Origin: Brasenia schreberi
Taxonomy: Eukaryota; Streptophyta; Magnoliopsida; Nymphaeales; Cabombaceae
Direction: 5' to 3'
Length of the DNA stretch: 64,000 nucleotides
Assembly: GCA_036023115.1 (NCBI GenBank)
Contig: JAYKKT010000091.1
Span: 29,516,001 to 29,580,000 of the forward strand
Under the pieces are notes generated by a model. It was given only the letters and a program-made list of their open reading frames with translations, searched no databases and was not told where the DNA came from. Positions 33,526 through 47,080 of the stretch are shown in pieces. The translations under genes and the position numbers were made by a program. Every line of letters begins with the position of its first letter. The stretch's first letter is position 1.

Positions 33526-34850
33526 TAAGTTGAGCTCACCTAGCCAAGCCCAAGGGAGAAGGTGGTTCATGTGGACTGCACCAAGCCCACATGGGCTAAG
33601 ACGGGACCACCCTCCTAGCCCACATGTACCCCATGTGAATGAATGGGCCAGCCATTTGGATCGGATTGGATTGGGATGACCCAAAGATCCAAATCATGGA
33701 AAGCCCTAGAGGCTCTCCTTGAAATCTATAAAATGGGGCCTTGGGGCTAAGTTCAAGGCATTGAAGAGAGGTGAGGAAAGAGAGAGAATCCTGCAGCAAG
33801 TGAGGGAGAGAAAGATAGAGGGGAAAAGAGAGAAAAAGAGAGAGAGAAGAGAGAAGAGAGAAGAGAGTGGAGGTGCCACCCCCTTCCCAAGCCATCTCCA
33901 CCAAGCCGATGTCCACTTCCAAGGGCTTCCACGATCAAGGTCAATTCCTCTCATCTCTTTCAAATTTATCTATTCTCTACTTCCATTCAATTAAGAAGGG
34001 TTGTAATTAAGGAGCATCTAACTCCATTTATTGATGTAATAGCTAGATGTTATGCTACCCAATTTCTTTTGTTCATTAGATGCCTATTATGTGTTTGATT
34101 TTCAGTTTCTCTTACCCCTCTATACATTATAAGCTCTTATATCTCCTGATCCCCTCTATGCTTAAGCCATAATTATACTTTTCTTCATTTCTTTCAGTCA
34201 TTTACATTGCAATTGTTGTGGATTGTCTTCCAATTTTGGACGAAATGCATTAATGTATGTTGTAAACCCGAAAATCTATTTTTTGCATCCTGCATCCATC
34301 TGATGTTTGATTTTTAATTCCTTGCCCTCTGCTCCGAATGCTCTAAAGCTTTGCACACCTAATCTACACACACAATTCCACTTCTAATAAAATTTTTAAG
34401 AATTTTAGGGTCGTATAACCACGTAAATAAAATCGGAACAGATCGTTTAAAATCAAAATAGAATCTGTAAAACCTATGCTTCTTACAATAGAGGTTGAAT
34501 TATCATCCCATAACTTTATCTGCAGTGAACCAAATTCATTGAAATTGGTCTCATTGAAAAGTTGATATTCATTCCAACAAGACTAAGTTCATAAAGATTG
34601 GAGGTTTATGCACCAAGATACAAATGTTTTTCTAGACCTCTGTATTTTTTTCATAGAATTGTCCCGAATGTCTGAGCAACAGTTAATCTCTGATTTAATT
34701 ATGCACATTCACAAGACTTAAAATCAAAATAAAAATAGTTCCTAAATCTGATATTAGTTTCTCTTTATTGTAAATTTTTCACAATTTTTGGAGATTCCGA
34801 AGCTATTGAAAAAATCTAAAAACAAGTCTCTCAAAACCGAACCAGTTTCT
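33526..34850 (+). repeat. LTR of the second gypsy family, copy B
   Basis: Similar to 15955 to about 17250 in the same orientation, including TATA box (33727-33733), GA-rich leader and the following CAATTAAGAAGGGTTGTAAT and GAATTTTAGGGTCGT segments. The first part of the LTR is missing at the copia junction. The end may extend to about 35163, where AAAATTTCGCATCTACA resembles the end of copy A. No gag or primer site follows. Confidence 0.65.
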
Positions 34851-35163
34851 GTTTTTGAGGACTTTGAAATATTTTCTGCCAAAAGCCAAGTTCACGTGTT
34901 TGGTTTAGTTCATGATAATTGAAAGTGGATTTTGAAAACACAGTGGATTTAAAATAAATCCTCAAAAGCGTCTAGGCTAACCCTTGAGCTTCAATTCAAG
35001 AAGGCTTAAGTCGAAAAGATCTCACTTACCCACAATCACTATTGAAGTTAGAAACAATCTTTGTTAGTTTAAGTAAACTAACTGGCACGCTCGCACACAA
35101 TATAGTTTGTGAAAATTATTTCAAGTCTCTACATAGACTTTGGAGTAAAATTTCGCATCTACA

Positions 35164-38100
35164 CTAACCCATAATTTCCTTTAAACAATTTGACTTCAGT
35201 AATAATACTGTGAAATATTGAAGCTCAATTATATAAAGAGTTGAATGGTTAGCTTTAAAAGTTTCTTAAGCAATGGCATATAATGTGCTTTACAAATCTA
35301 TGGCTTTGCATATGCTTTTTGATGCATTCTTGCAAAACTTATATGTAGATCTAGTTGGACAGGAAAACCCGATACCAAATGGTAGATGCTCAAATTCCTA
35401 ATTAGATCCATAAGTTATTTAGCTCAACATTTGGAGCATATGAGATCTACATGCCCAAATTCATATTTTGGAGAATTTAGTCATTTGAATTATGCATATT
35501 ACAAGAATTAAAAGAGTTGAAAATAACGTGTTATGAGAGTAATGACTTTATTGTGATTTAACTTTATGAAAACAATACTCTTAAAGCTATGGGATATTGC
35601 TTGTGAATAGTAAATTTATTTAGGGGACTAGTTAGAATTTTTATTCATGATGATTCACATACTTATTCATGGAAAAAGACATAAAGATATGACACCATAA
35701 AGTTATGCACTTGTTTTATTCACAATCACATAAGCTTCCAATTTTCTTTCTTGAGAACATGGAAATCTTCTAAAGTAATTATAAGGTAATTGAGAAGCTT
35801 AATTCAGTATTATCAAGAATAAGAAAAGTGTGAAAGGGAAATTGACAAGAGTAATGCCAATTGTTGTAAGATTTGTCAAAGTGTCTCCAACATTCTGCAC
35901 ATGCAGTAGCAATATATAACTTCAATTCCAATCACTGAATCCCTTTCCAAAACAGTCAAAGTGAAACAAGATATAAACATTAAATAGAACAAAATAGAAG
36001 GAGAAGATAAGTGCCTCTTGTCTTGTCCTATCACAACAATCAAATCATTTTAGAACAATTAAACCAACATGGAGACACAAGATTAAATTTCTATTCTTAT
36101 AGATGATGACTATATCTCGAAATATTGGTAACATTACATGAGCAGATTATATGTGCCTCTAACTACTATCCATAGTACCATACATCAACTAGGATCAATC
36201 ATATTATTATGTATATTAACTTAGATATAGCTTAGGTTCTTTTAGTCAATTGTAAAAGCATACTATTACATTCTAGCATGGGAAAGAAACAATAACATAA
36301 AGCGATCTTTAGTTTGTCATGAAAATTTATGAAGACTCCATTTATTAGTAATTGAAATATCATTATACATTAAACAAGTAAATAAACAATGAAAAATAAC
36401 AGAAAGTCTTTTTTGTAACCTAATTCTGAAGTAATTATTGAACTTCTAACTCAATGATAGTAAGTAAATTTAGATGTCGAGACAATATGAAAACAATGAA
36501 GGATAAAAAACAAGTTACAAATAGAAGAACTTACCTACTAAAGTAGCTTTCAAATAATAAGTCATAGTTAATATACAACGCCAAGCAAAAAACTCGATAA
36601 GCAAAGAAACTATCTGAAAATGAAAAACAAAAATCTCACTTCCAATATCATGTACAAAATTTAGCACCATGAGACATGTAATATGTTGTTTCTAGAAAAT
36701 TATCAATGATACCCACATATTAGGAAGCATCAACATTCCTCCAAGTTACAATAAAACCTTGTCAAACATGAAGGAAATAAGCTTGTAGATGATGGCAAAG
36801 CAAATCATAAAAGTCTCATGAATTTTAATTTATGAGAGTTTCTTTGGCAAAAGTATGTATTGCATACTACCATATGTAGCATTTAACATTTGATTTAAAG
36901 CATCTATATAATTCTAACAATAACATTAAATGCACAGAAGCGCAAGTACTAATATTGATCATACTTAAGACATTTCAAACATGAATAGTGCATGTAGTTG
37001 GAGTTATCTTGGTGGCTGGAATTTGTGGTTTTTTGTTTCCTAGTACAGTGTTGCCATTATTATGACTAGAACCCCTACTCTTTGTCTCTATGCCATGTCC
37101 AAATATAAACATGGGGATCAAAAGTAAGGTGAAAACAATCATTTCTCCTAAAATGTCATCCTTCTGGAGGTTTGTAACATTTCTGATAGTTTTGCACTCT
37201 TGAAATTGAGACATAAAAGCGCCAAAAAAAGTAACCAATCATTGTCAACGGTTTGCCTAACCACCAGAAATAAGAGCATGATTGGCAAAATAGTTTATTG
37301 AGATTTAGTCCAATAGTTGTTTTTGTATTTTTGAAGGTTCAACCTCATAATTGTATTCCAATATATTCCGACAGTTCGAATTGCTAAAATTGTTTCGTTA
37401 TTAGCCGCAAAAGGTCAAATTTGTACATATGGCAGATATGCCCCACACAAGTATGAACATAAATGATACACAATCTAAAATAAAATATTCACTCAAATGT
37501 CAACAAGGACTAATAACAATCCCCATTGTATGTTTGGTATTCTCCTTATCAAGAGCAAGAATAGCTAATTTTAGCATCTTACCAGAAAAACCATAACACA
37601 AATAGAGTAAACTATCAACGAAGAAAAATCTATCAAAAGGGACATTTTCTAGCATCATTTATGCATGATAAATACTCATTTTAACTTAGATGACAAAAGC
37701 TCTCAAAAAACCCATTGGCCCAAACAAAAATGTTGAACGACGCTAATATTTGGTTGAAAATCTAATTGAATTTGTATTGATTTGTGAAAATCTAGTGACT
37801 GAAGTTGTTCTCCAACCAAATCGAAGTCAAGAATTGTCATTCCTACCTTACACACCTAAAACCTTCTAAATCCTCTCAATTCAAGTCGAAGTTGGGTAAG
37901 ATGATGGTTGTCTAGTCATAAAACAGTAAAGGATTCAAATTTAAAATGGATTATGTTATTCTTGACAACTTTTGTGACGTTGATGCTCACTTGAAGCACT
38001 GACACTATAAAGACTTGATGATTATTCTCAACAGGTAGCAAATCCCCATTAAAACGGTGTGTGAAGTGGTGGACAACAATTATGATATGCCCCCACTAGG

Positions 38101-38409
38101 GATGTTGAAATGGGCATGGCCCAACCCTAAAAAAATGTAGATCTGCCAGAGAATTCTAGCCCATATTTGAAGCATGGTCAAATGGCCGGTCCCTAGGGCC
38201 AACAAAGATTGTCATATGCCTCTTGGTTATTAGATTGAGTCTATAAGACCTAATCTAAATCTGCATATATAAAGGCTATTTTAGGGCAAATGCAACTACA
38301 ACGTTTCAAGCTTTACAGGACATATACATATGTAAGAAAAAAACTATGTATATGTAGGTACTACATATACACATACATGTAATAAACAACCACATACATG
38401 TATGTATGT

Positions 38410-38443
<34 letters not shown>

Positions 38444-38741
38444 GTGTGTTTAGAGAGAGCAGAGCTCATGCATACATTAATCAATGCTTAAACATACTCA
38501 AGGGTCTCAATCATTCGACAAACGAGATCGGCGATTGAAATTAAAATCTCAAAAGTAAAAATGTATGTTGATACTTTTTGCAAGTGCAATAAATGCACTC
38601 TAGACAAATTGCTTTTTCACCTAACGATCTTCACCATTGATCTTCAAGATCATAGATTGACATCTTTGAGAATGGTTAACATATATCCATCTACGCATGT
38701 ATATATATATATTTGTGTATATGTGTACATGTATATATATT

Positions 38742-38751
<10 letters not shown>
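35164..38751. other. AT-rich sequence, no gene recognised
   Basis: No open frame with a known motif on either strand. Several short ATGT-type microsatellite runs occur near 38320-38450. It may be the interior of a non-coding or very old element, but nothing supports a specific call. Confidence 0.4.

Positions 38752-38814
<63 letters not shown>
38752..38814. repeat. (AT)n microsatellite
   Basis: About 60 bases of AT dinucleotides with TG/TA-rich flanks on both sides (38700-38880). Ile-Tyr frames here are not genes. Confidence 0.97.
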
Positions 38815-38817
<3 letters not shown>

Positions 38818-39479
38818 CTATATACACTACATATATATATATATATATACATGTAATAGAAAAAAAATTACACATAGTATATATATACATGCAATCAAAA
38901 ACCCATATACACACCCCTCATCATGGGTTGTGGCATGGGTCTTGGTTCTAGTCTAACCCAAAATAGCATGGAACCACTTAAACCTTGTATTTTTCCCTCT
39001 CTTTTAGTTTGTGTATTTTTGATTGCTTCTCTCTCCTCTCCCTTGTATAATCTTGAAGTTTCATTCTAAATCATAAGCTTGTGTGATTTTTGTAAACACA
39101 TTGTTGCTCCAAAATCTATATTTTCTTTATTTACAAGTAGAAGTTTTCCTATTTTCACTAAAATGACAAATAAAGGTACAATGTTTTTACTAAGGGCACA
39201 CTCTTTTTTTTAAATACTCAAACTACTCTAATTCCATCAATCTCTCCCTCTTTTCTTGTAGACTCCATTTGATCTCTCCATCATCCTCTAGCCTCCGCAC
39301 CTTTCCTTCTCTGTATCATCTTTCGCCGCTTATTAGCAACACCCTTGAAGTTGACACCACCACCATAATATGGAACTTTCTCCGACCCTCTTTCCCTATA
39401 CTTTGATATCATTGTGATCAAAGCAAAGGAGACATGTCAAGTCTACGTCTCTTATAAAAAAGATAAGCCTCCCTAGCAT

Positions 39480-41830
39480 GTCTCCTTCTCACAGGAGACA
39501 CTACCTTTACATGTCTCTTGCTCCTTTGGAATATACCTTTTGCATGTCTCGGTCATTTTCTAAAATAATGCTAAAATTTCTTATTTTGGCGATGTTGAAT
39601 GATAGCATAGCAAAAGCAATGATTCAAGAGCAATTGCAATGGTTGACTATGAGGGAGATAGATTTTGGAGCCAACAACAGTTTCTTGATTATGCATGAGA
39701 AGTTGAAAGTACAATAGCATTGTTATTATAATTCTTTGTTCATAACAGAATGATGAAAAAGACAAGGTATGGCTTGAATGTAAAAACATGGTGCACATAA
39801 GAGTAAAAAATGTATTAATGTTGGGAGTAGTCGATTTATTAGTACAAAAAAGTAAAATAATTATTTTACTCAAAGGAGATGGTGAAAGTGATGGTTCCTT
39901 CATGGAGGTTTCAGTCATTAATGGAACTTATAATGATCCCATGGGATTGTATCTTGAAGGGCATACATGTGCAAGTAAGTTTAGTGATGTTAAGAAGAGA
40001 TTAGTGGTCAATTGGTTTTACAACAACTGTTATATCAAAACTAACTTTCACCAATATTATGCATGACATTGAAAGATATCAGGGATGATATTGTTGACGA
40101 TATTGTTTTTGTTCATCCTTTCTCACTTCAGTTGCTACACACATTTATGAAGGCTATAAAGTATGATTGTACATATAAGAATAACATGAACAAGATGACT
40201 TTTTCATAGGTTGTTGGATTTATATTGACCAATAAAAATTCTTTTATAACATTTGTTTTTATCAGTACAGGAAAAAAAGATAATTAAATATGGGTGTTGA
40301 GATGTGTTAGGTAGTTATTTTATGAAAATCAACTTTCAAACCTAATATTGAAAGATATATTATTTGGTTGATAGGAAAGAAAGAAATCGCCACTACATTT
40401 GGGATAAGTTGGCAGAAAATTATTGCATCAACAAATGATCATATTTATATCGAGCAATTGGTTATCATGTATTCAAAGTGAAAGAATTTTTCTACTGCAT
40501 TTACATATGTTAAAGAATAATTGTTGAATCCTTACAAGGTAAAGATAATATTAGCATGGACTGATCAATACCATAACTATAGAGCACATTTTACTAACAA
40601 GTATATGTTAGTTACTATTAGTTTATGTATATATAAGGAAATTATATCTATATTGGAATATATATAGATATATATGTATATGATTCACTGCATTTGAGCA
40701 TCATCATTATTAGATTAACATATGGGAATTAAATGTGCAGGGTTGAAGGTTCACCCCACAAGGTTAAAAGGATTTATTGGTACCTCGACCAACACTTTTA
40801 ATATGCCTTAGACTCAACTTCATTCATTGATCGAGTTAAAGTTTACAAAAATAAAGAAGTCTCTTTGAGCAGTCTAGAACCATAAGCACAAATTAGCTTG
40901 TAGAGCTTTTTGTTGATTTGGCATTTGAAAAAAAGAGTATCACGTCTAGTACTTGATTTAATAAGAAAAAATCCAATCATGTAGAAATATTTGGTTTCAA
41001 TCCATAAGCATTTTGTTGCTTATTATGACGATCACATGGATTAGCATGTGCTCATTAACTGAACTTACTCCTAAAAGTTGGCCAACTGATATGAATGTCA
41101 TCAATTGATCTATCTTAGAAAAGTTTAATATAAAATTAGAGCTCGTGATATAATCGAGGATGATGAGACTGAAATAAGTAAGGCAACTAAATTGGATGAG
41201 TTGATTTAAAAGTTGAAAACTCATCAAAGTTTTAAAATGATGAAAATATGCAATTGAAGTGTTGCATGATTGCTTGTGTCCTGAGTTCACAACTCTCTAG
41301 GAGCTACCAATTTGTTGTCTGAAAGATCAACCATCTAAAAACATACAAAGAAAGACTTATCAGCATGAGAGTATGTAGAGATGAGTGATGCTCGTGGAAA
41401 GCCTACACATGCCACTAGACATGGATTTGGTTGTTGTCGCAATCATTGTTGTATCTCCTAGTCATGGGGTATCTCCTAAATGTGGAATTTCTTCTTTATG
41501 GAATAGTGTTCATTCTATTTCTAATGTTGACTCAATACATCAGTTTTTAAAATCTCTAGCACCTCAATAAGTATTGAAAAGATTAGATTGTCCACATGCA
41601 TCATATGAAATTGAGATACCTTGGTTTATGGTTATGGGTGGATGTTATAGGAGATAGAAACTATGGCCACCGAATGATTGAGTATCATTTAAATAGGGGA
41701 AGGCGTATTGACTACAAGTTCATAGAGAGCGTTTTCTACATGTCCAAACACACCATGATTTATATTTGAGTTTAATTGGAGTTGTAGCATTAATGTCATT
41801 TGGAGAGTTTTGCATGTATACGTACATTTT
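39480..41830 (+). pseudogene. MULE/FAR1-like transposase relic with OTU-like C-terminal segment
   Basis: Mutator-like transposases of the FAR1 type have an N-terminal zinc region, a DDE core and sometimes a C-terminal OTU-like domain. At 39870-40050 the frame reads LLKGDGESDGSF, then GTYNDPMGLYLEGHTCASKF, fitting the FAR1-type zinc region (C/H positions partly lost). At 40085-40290 come DDIVDDIVFVHPFSLQLLHTF, AIKYDCTYKNNMNKMTF and VVGFILTNKNSF, the start of the MULE core with its first catalytic Asp. WTDQYHNYRAHFTNK (40560-40600) fits the later part of the core. At 41641-41673 DVIGDRNYGHR matches the OTU cysteine-protease box, but the catalytic Cys is a Tyr codon (TAT) and GDG is GDR. Many stops and frameshifts make it inactive. 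Terminal inverted repeats were not found. Confidence 0.68.
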
Positions 41831-42812
41831 GGATGTCGATGCTTCTTAACACCTATCTATAAGAGTATGAATTTGGCCCTATTGATGCATTGACTCTAAG
41901 CAAAAATAAATGCGTTGACACTACTCAAATGTCAAAGTGTTTTGAAAGCACTATGAGCTTTCTTTATCTCACATACTATTTTGTGGGCCATATTACAGTT
42001 ATATATATGAGGCTTCTCTTGCCTATGTGAAAGTGAGGGTTATATTAATGCAGACCGGATCATTTCTTGGTTACTGAATTGTTGAGTTACGCAATTAGGT
42101 ATATACGGTTCCATAATATCTAAGCACTAAATATATCCATGGTACTGGAAGAGCTTATATATGTCATTCAAACTCTACATATATAGTTAATGTGGCTTGT
42201 GTGTGGTGTATGTTGTCATTTAAACTACATGATCAAGCTGAATTTCTCAGTATAAAGAGTAGTGTAAACATTTTTAAATAAATATTTAAATAGTGTTTAA
42301 CTTTACTATCATTTACTCGATCATGTCATATTTTATAGGCAATATAACCAATAAAATCATAATTTCATACATCACCATCACTCTGATATGTAGGACCCAT
42401 GTGAGTATGATGATAATCTGAAGGTCCTCCTCCCTCATGATCATGTTGTATATCAGAATGTCGCTCTCTATCATCATGTTGTAATAGTTCTTTAAGGAGT
42501 ATTTAAATGAACCTCTTTGTTGTCTTCATGGTCATTCACTATAGGATACCATGTTGTAATATTATGACATTGGTTGTCATGCACCATTTTTTTCCAATAT
42601 TTAGGATAGACAAAGGATACGACACATGTGACAAAAAGATGCGTGCACAATGTGATGTGTGTCATGCGCGTCCTTCTACCAAAGAAGACGTGTGAAGAGC
42701 TCATCTCTAATAGAGGAGAGATGAGCGTCATGCATGTCTGATTCGTATAAACCAACTAGTCCCCGATCAAACAAGAGATTGTACCGCAAGAAGGGGTGGC
42801 GGATGCAATAAA

Positions 42813-42815
<3 letters not shown>
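41831..42815. other. Unassigned spacer
   Basis: No protein motif recognised. It contains a perfect 10-bp inverted repeat at 42699-42726. Confidence 0.35.
42699..42726. repeat. Short perfect inverted repeat
   Basis: GCTCATCTCT and AGAGATGAGC pair perfectly around an 8-base loop. No T run or adjacent gene gives it a clear role. Confidence 0.6.

Positions 42816-42880
<65 letters not shown>
42816..42880. repeat. (GA)n microsatellite
   Basis: About 65 bases of uninterrupted GA dinucleotides, followed to 43060 by looser GA-rich sequence. Confidence 0.97.
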
Positions 42881-42884
<4 letters not shown>

Positions 42885-44470
42885 CCCGTGAGAGCCTCCG
42901 ATCAAACGCGGGCGCGAGAGTGCTGCTAAGAGGGAGGAGTGTTTTCGATCAAACTAAAGAGAGAGGTGGCGAGAGTGTCTGAGGGGGAGGGAAGTACGCG
43001 GAGAGTACCAGTGAGAGGAACGGGGAATCCGATGAGGACATGAGAGAGAGAGAAGGGGGGGTGCAAAGAGGAGGGTAAAACGGGAAATGGATGTGTGCTT
43101 AGGTAGAATGAATTAATTTGTGCCATCTGCTGCCACATGTGAAACATGCTGCGGCTAGGTTCATGACATACGGCCCCAGGCCCTCAGCGATAGAGAAATA
43201 TCATACCCCTTGGCGAACCTTACTTTCTCATTCTATATAACTAGCCTCTTAGTTGAACTGAATCAAGAAGTGAGTTCTCATTTGAGTAAGAGACGATCAT
43301 TACCTGATGAATGCGAAAAGGATACGAGCACAACTTACCATTTGGGTTATAAAACAAGGAGCGACGATATGTGGGTACCATTGCCTTGATCGACATAGCC
43401 GAACATGTATGTAGGACTCACCAAGGAGATGCCTCACACCATTTGGTTCTTACAAACATTGCAACAAAATTATTATGAGTAAATCTATCAAGCAAACAGT
43501 ACCATAGATAGTTTACTAGTTGGATTAAAGACTTCAAATTTACAAGGAAGTTCACTAGTCTCAAATTATTGTAAATTAATCAAATGGCATCCTTATACAT
43601 GATAAAAGAAGAGGGTTGCGACATCCTCATATGATAAAAGAGATGTCTAGCTAAGCTTCTTATCGACGAAATTATTGTTTTCCACATATTATGTGGTCAT
43701 AAGTTTGTAGTTCCTTGTCGCCTATATCGACCATTTTGTCTTGTGCAGGTTTTGGTTTTTTATCCTTTTGCGTTAACTTATGTCAAGGGCTAAATGCTAA
43801 CTTGAAGACTGATAGCAAACCGCTACCACAAGGGAAAAATGAAAAGAATTTTGAGAGGAGAGTTAAAAAGTGCTCGGAATTACAGGGAGAATGTGGATGG
43901 AAGCCGACGGTGTGCCTCGCTAGCATGGCTACGGCGATTCCACTCCTTGGCTGAGAGCATCGACCGGTGTGGGTTGTGGTGGTGGCTGAAGCCCGAGATG
44001 TTTTCATGCTTACGAAACACCATCGTGGCTTTTCGTGGATGATGGGCTGCAACAATAGCGTGGTAGTACTGGGTTATGTGAAATGGTAGAGAAGAAAGGT
44101 TTGAGGAAGCAATTTCACCATGAGTTTGGGTTCCTACGTTAAAGTTTCCAGTCATTACTTTATCTCTTGCGGATCACAAGACAGAACTACCAAGCAGTTT
44201 TTTTACTCGAGAGTTGCTATGAGGTCTTGATATTTAGAACACTGAAGCATCCGTCATGATCTTGAGGTAAAGATACTGAGGCTTTTCACCAAAAGATAGC
44301 ACACAGAACTTGAAATCATATTCCACAACTCAAACAACGCAATCTTCAAGCCATCGAGGATCCAATGAAAGGAAAAAGCAAAAGCTCTTAATATACAAAG
44401 AAAACACAAGCTCCCAATAGTGCCACAAAAAGCAGACCCCAATCACAATCACACACACAAAGCCGAAACC
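42881..44470. other. Spacer downstream of the ENODL gene
   Basis: No gene recognised. Overlapping short frames on both strands at 43715-44155 have higher GC but no motif. The part close to 44470 is probably the ENODL 3' UTR. Confidence 0.35.
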
Positions 44471-45139
44471 TCATATAGCAATCAGAAAGGAGGAGCCTAG
44501 AAGAGATCCAAGAATGGCAAGAGACCCGCTCATTTTGGAAGACGAGACTCCATTGTTGGTGCTTGGACTCTTGGACCTATCAGCCAGCACTACCACAGTA
44601 AGTTTCTCATTGTTCTTGCAGTGATTCTGAACTCCGCTGATGAAATATAAAGCACCGGCATGATCAAGCGTGAACTTGGTGCGTCCGTCGTTGAAGGTTG
44701 CTATTGGTGACGCCGTGTTGCAGCTGGCGTAATCATCCCTGTTTACTTGGAGCACAGAGTCGCTCCCTGCTTGATATACGAACACTGCGCGTAAAAGAAT
44801 TGGTTTCATGAGTCTTCATCTCATTGCCGTCTAATATCGAGTTCCCAACACGTACCCAACTGAAAGATAAGCCTTCGAAGTTCTTGCGGAGAGTTTCAAC
44901 TTAGGACTTGAAGATTAAGGATATCGAAATCCAATTAAAGACGTTTTCTGGATCCTCATTTCTGTACTACGAAGTCTTCCTCTAATTTGAGCAGCAGTTA
45001 CTGTCACACGCTTTTACTTGTTGTTTAAAAGTTTTAACAGCTAGTCTTCATCTCCTTTACCTCCACCAGCTTTCGAACTTTTCTTGTTTAGTATCGCATC
45101 ATTTTCACCTAGTTTCCCGCATAAGAGTTTTAACAGTTT

Positions 45140-45182
<43 letters not shown>

Positions 45183-45698
45183 AAGAGAGAGTGTGTGCCT
45201 AGATTTAGAGAACCATCAGAAACCCGAAGAACCATTCCATCTTTAGATAAACGTCTGAGCTAATAAAAATAAGTAAGCATTTAATACAGATGTATTAAAC
45301 AAGTACAAATATAAGTAAGAATATGGGTTCCTTTTTGGGTCTTTATTTTTATGGCTTCTTTAAATACAGGTACCTTTAATTCAAATCTTTGTCATATATT
45401 GGTGTGTAACACTGTGACTAACGAATTAACGATGCCGAACATCAAATGTAGGTAACGATATGAAGCAAGAATAACACAAAAGTAATGAGAATCTGATCTT
45501 ACGTAAAGAATCTCCAATCTGGAATCTGTTATTCTCAGCCCACTGGTTGTAGGGCTGAGAGTTTGGATCATGCGGCATGGTCCATCCTTGGTTGCCCCCA
45601 ACCTGGAATACTGCAGCGGCAGAAGTTTCATTCAGGCAAATCCCCACTGCCAAAAAAAGAAGCACGGCATATCTTACTGTATTAGCTTCCCTGGCCAT
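44471..45698 (-). CDS. Early nodulin-like protein (phytocyanin family), two exons, intact
   Basis: ENODLs are GPI-anchored arabinogalactan-type cell-surface proteins with a plastocyanin-like fold. Exon 1 is 45698-45503 and exon 2 is 44784-44471. The intron of 718 bases has a donor c|gtaaga and acceptor gcgcag|tg, joined in phase 1 to give GDSL-L-FVYQ. The protein has 169 residues. Residues 1-28 are a signal peptide ending in TSAAA. The phytocyanin domain starts at FQVGGNQGW (31-39), then PYNQWAENNRFQIGDSL, FVYQAGSDSVLQV, YASCNTASPI, DHAGALYFISG and HCKNNEKLTVVV. Two Cys (in YASCN and NHCKN) can form the family disulfide. The usual copper-binding His/Cys/Met set is not complete, as in ENODLs, so copper binding is unlikely. 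A short Ser/Pro/Lys linker and a hydrophobic C-terminus (SLAILGSLLGSSFLIAI) fit a GPI signal. No stop or frameshift was seen, and both splice sites are canonical. Confidence 0.93.
45140..45172. repeat. (CA)n microsatellite in the ENODL intron
   Basis: About 16 CA units followed by a short TA run, inside the intron on the strand opposite to the gene. Confidence 0.95.
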
Positions 45699-45831
45699 TG
45701 CTAATTCTGCTTCTTGTTAATGGGGATAATTGACAAGGCTGCAGAAAGAGCAAAGGATTCAGGAGGGTCTCGACCTTAGAGAAGTGATTGCAGATGATTG
45801 GGACGTGAGCGACGGATTTGTTGGCAGCCTT

Positions 45832-45837
45832 CTTATA
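45832..45837 (-). promoter_or_regulatory. TATA box of the ENODL gene
   Basis: On the minus strand CTATAAG lies about 135 bases upstream of the ENODL start codon, a suitable distance for a plant core promoter. No other TATA-like word is closer. Confidence 0.45.
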
Positions 45838-45849
45838 GACTTTATGATC

Positions 45850-47045
45850 GGATTAAGTTTGACGCTGCCAGCTTGATCGTTGCCTTTCTTTGTGCAAAAT
45901 GAAGATGCCTCCGCTCTTTCAACCAAATATATCATCACTTTATCTGTGTCCCAGGGTGCTTTAGCATCTGCTTTTCTCTTGCATTTCTTCCATTTAATTT
46001 CCATCGCAAAGGATATGCATGCCTTCATCTCTTGATCTTGATGCATTCTGGATTGCTCTCTTGTTGGCAGTGAATCATAGATAAAACAAGGGGTGCAGTG
46101 CATCATATGATGTTCAAACTCTTTTTCTAACAAAAAGGTCTAATGAGAATGGGTAACATAGACCTGGCATGTTCGGGGTAAACCAGGACCAACGGTTCTA
46201 AACTGGTAATTCTGGTTCCACCTAAACCGGAACCGAACTGCTCCCACTCTTTCCCCTCTTAACTCTGTTTCTGGTTTTGGCTCTGATTGTATTCTGGTCC
46301 TATTTCGGTTTGGTTCCTGTTTGATTTGAAAATATCATGAAGCAAAAGCGGCATTTTAAGGCCGGAACCAGTTGGGTTCCTGATAGGTGGAACCAGAATC
46401 AAACGGCAAGGATCCCCAGTTTCGGTTTCCCTAATTTCAGCCGGTTCTGTGGCTGATTTAAGTCCAATTGGATCCGTCCGGCCAAGTCCAAAGCGAGCTA
46501 CCTCTAGGGTCACACCGCACCGGTTGCTCAGCATCTAATTTGAGGACTGTTCTGCCTCTCGTAGGCCCTGCCCAGCTGCAGTCTGAGAATATAAAAGAAA
46601 AAAAAATCCTTCTTTTAAAAGAGTGTCCCTCCTTCATGCACCACTCATAAGATTGTTTCTCATTCCTTTGGAAAAATAACGGAAATAGGAATTTGCTTTA
46701 CAGTCGAGGAAATCAATTTGCTTCTTTCACAAAAAGTGAAAGGGCGCAGCATGTTATTGAGGGCAAACGACTTGATTTAGCTAAATTTCATGCCTCAAAC
46801 TGCTGATCGAGTGTTTTTAGCGATTTTAGGGACAGGATTTTGCACTGGTCGTGTGGCAACCATGGTTTCACTTTCAGCTGCCGTTTCATGTCAACTAGGA
46901 TCCATTGTTTGCCGATGATTATCGAAGTTGCCTCGTCCGTGTGTGAGCATGTGCTTGCATGTATTCTTATATATATAAATATATAGATAGATAGATAGAT
47001 AGATAGATATAGATATATATAGAGAGAAACATGTTGTTATTGGGT

Positions 47046-47080
<35 letters not shown>

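Noticed and set aside
36975..37238. Minus-strand frame of 87 codons
   Set aside because: No recognisable motif, isolated in AT-rich sequence with no promoter or partner exon.
43715..44155. Overlapping short frames on both strands, possible small gene
   Set aside because: No motif, no conserved splice context and coding potential on both strands at once; probably flank of the ENODL gene.
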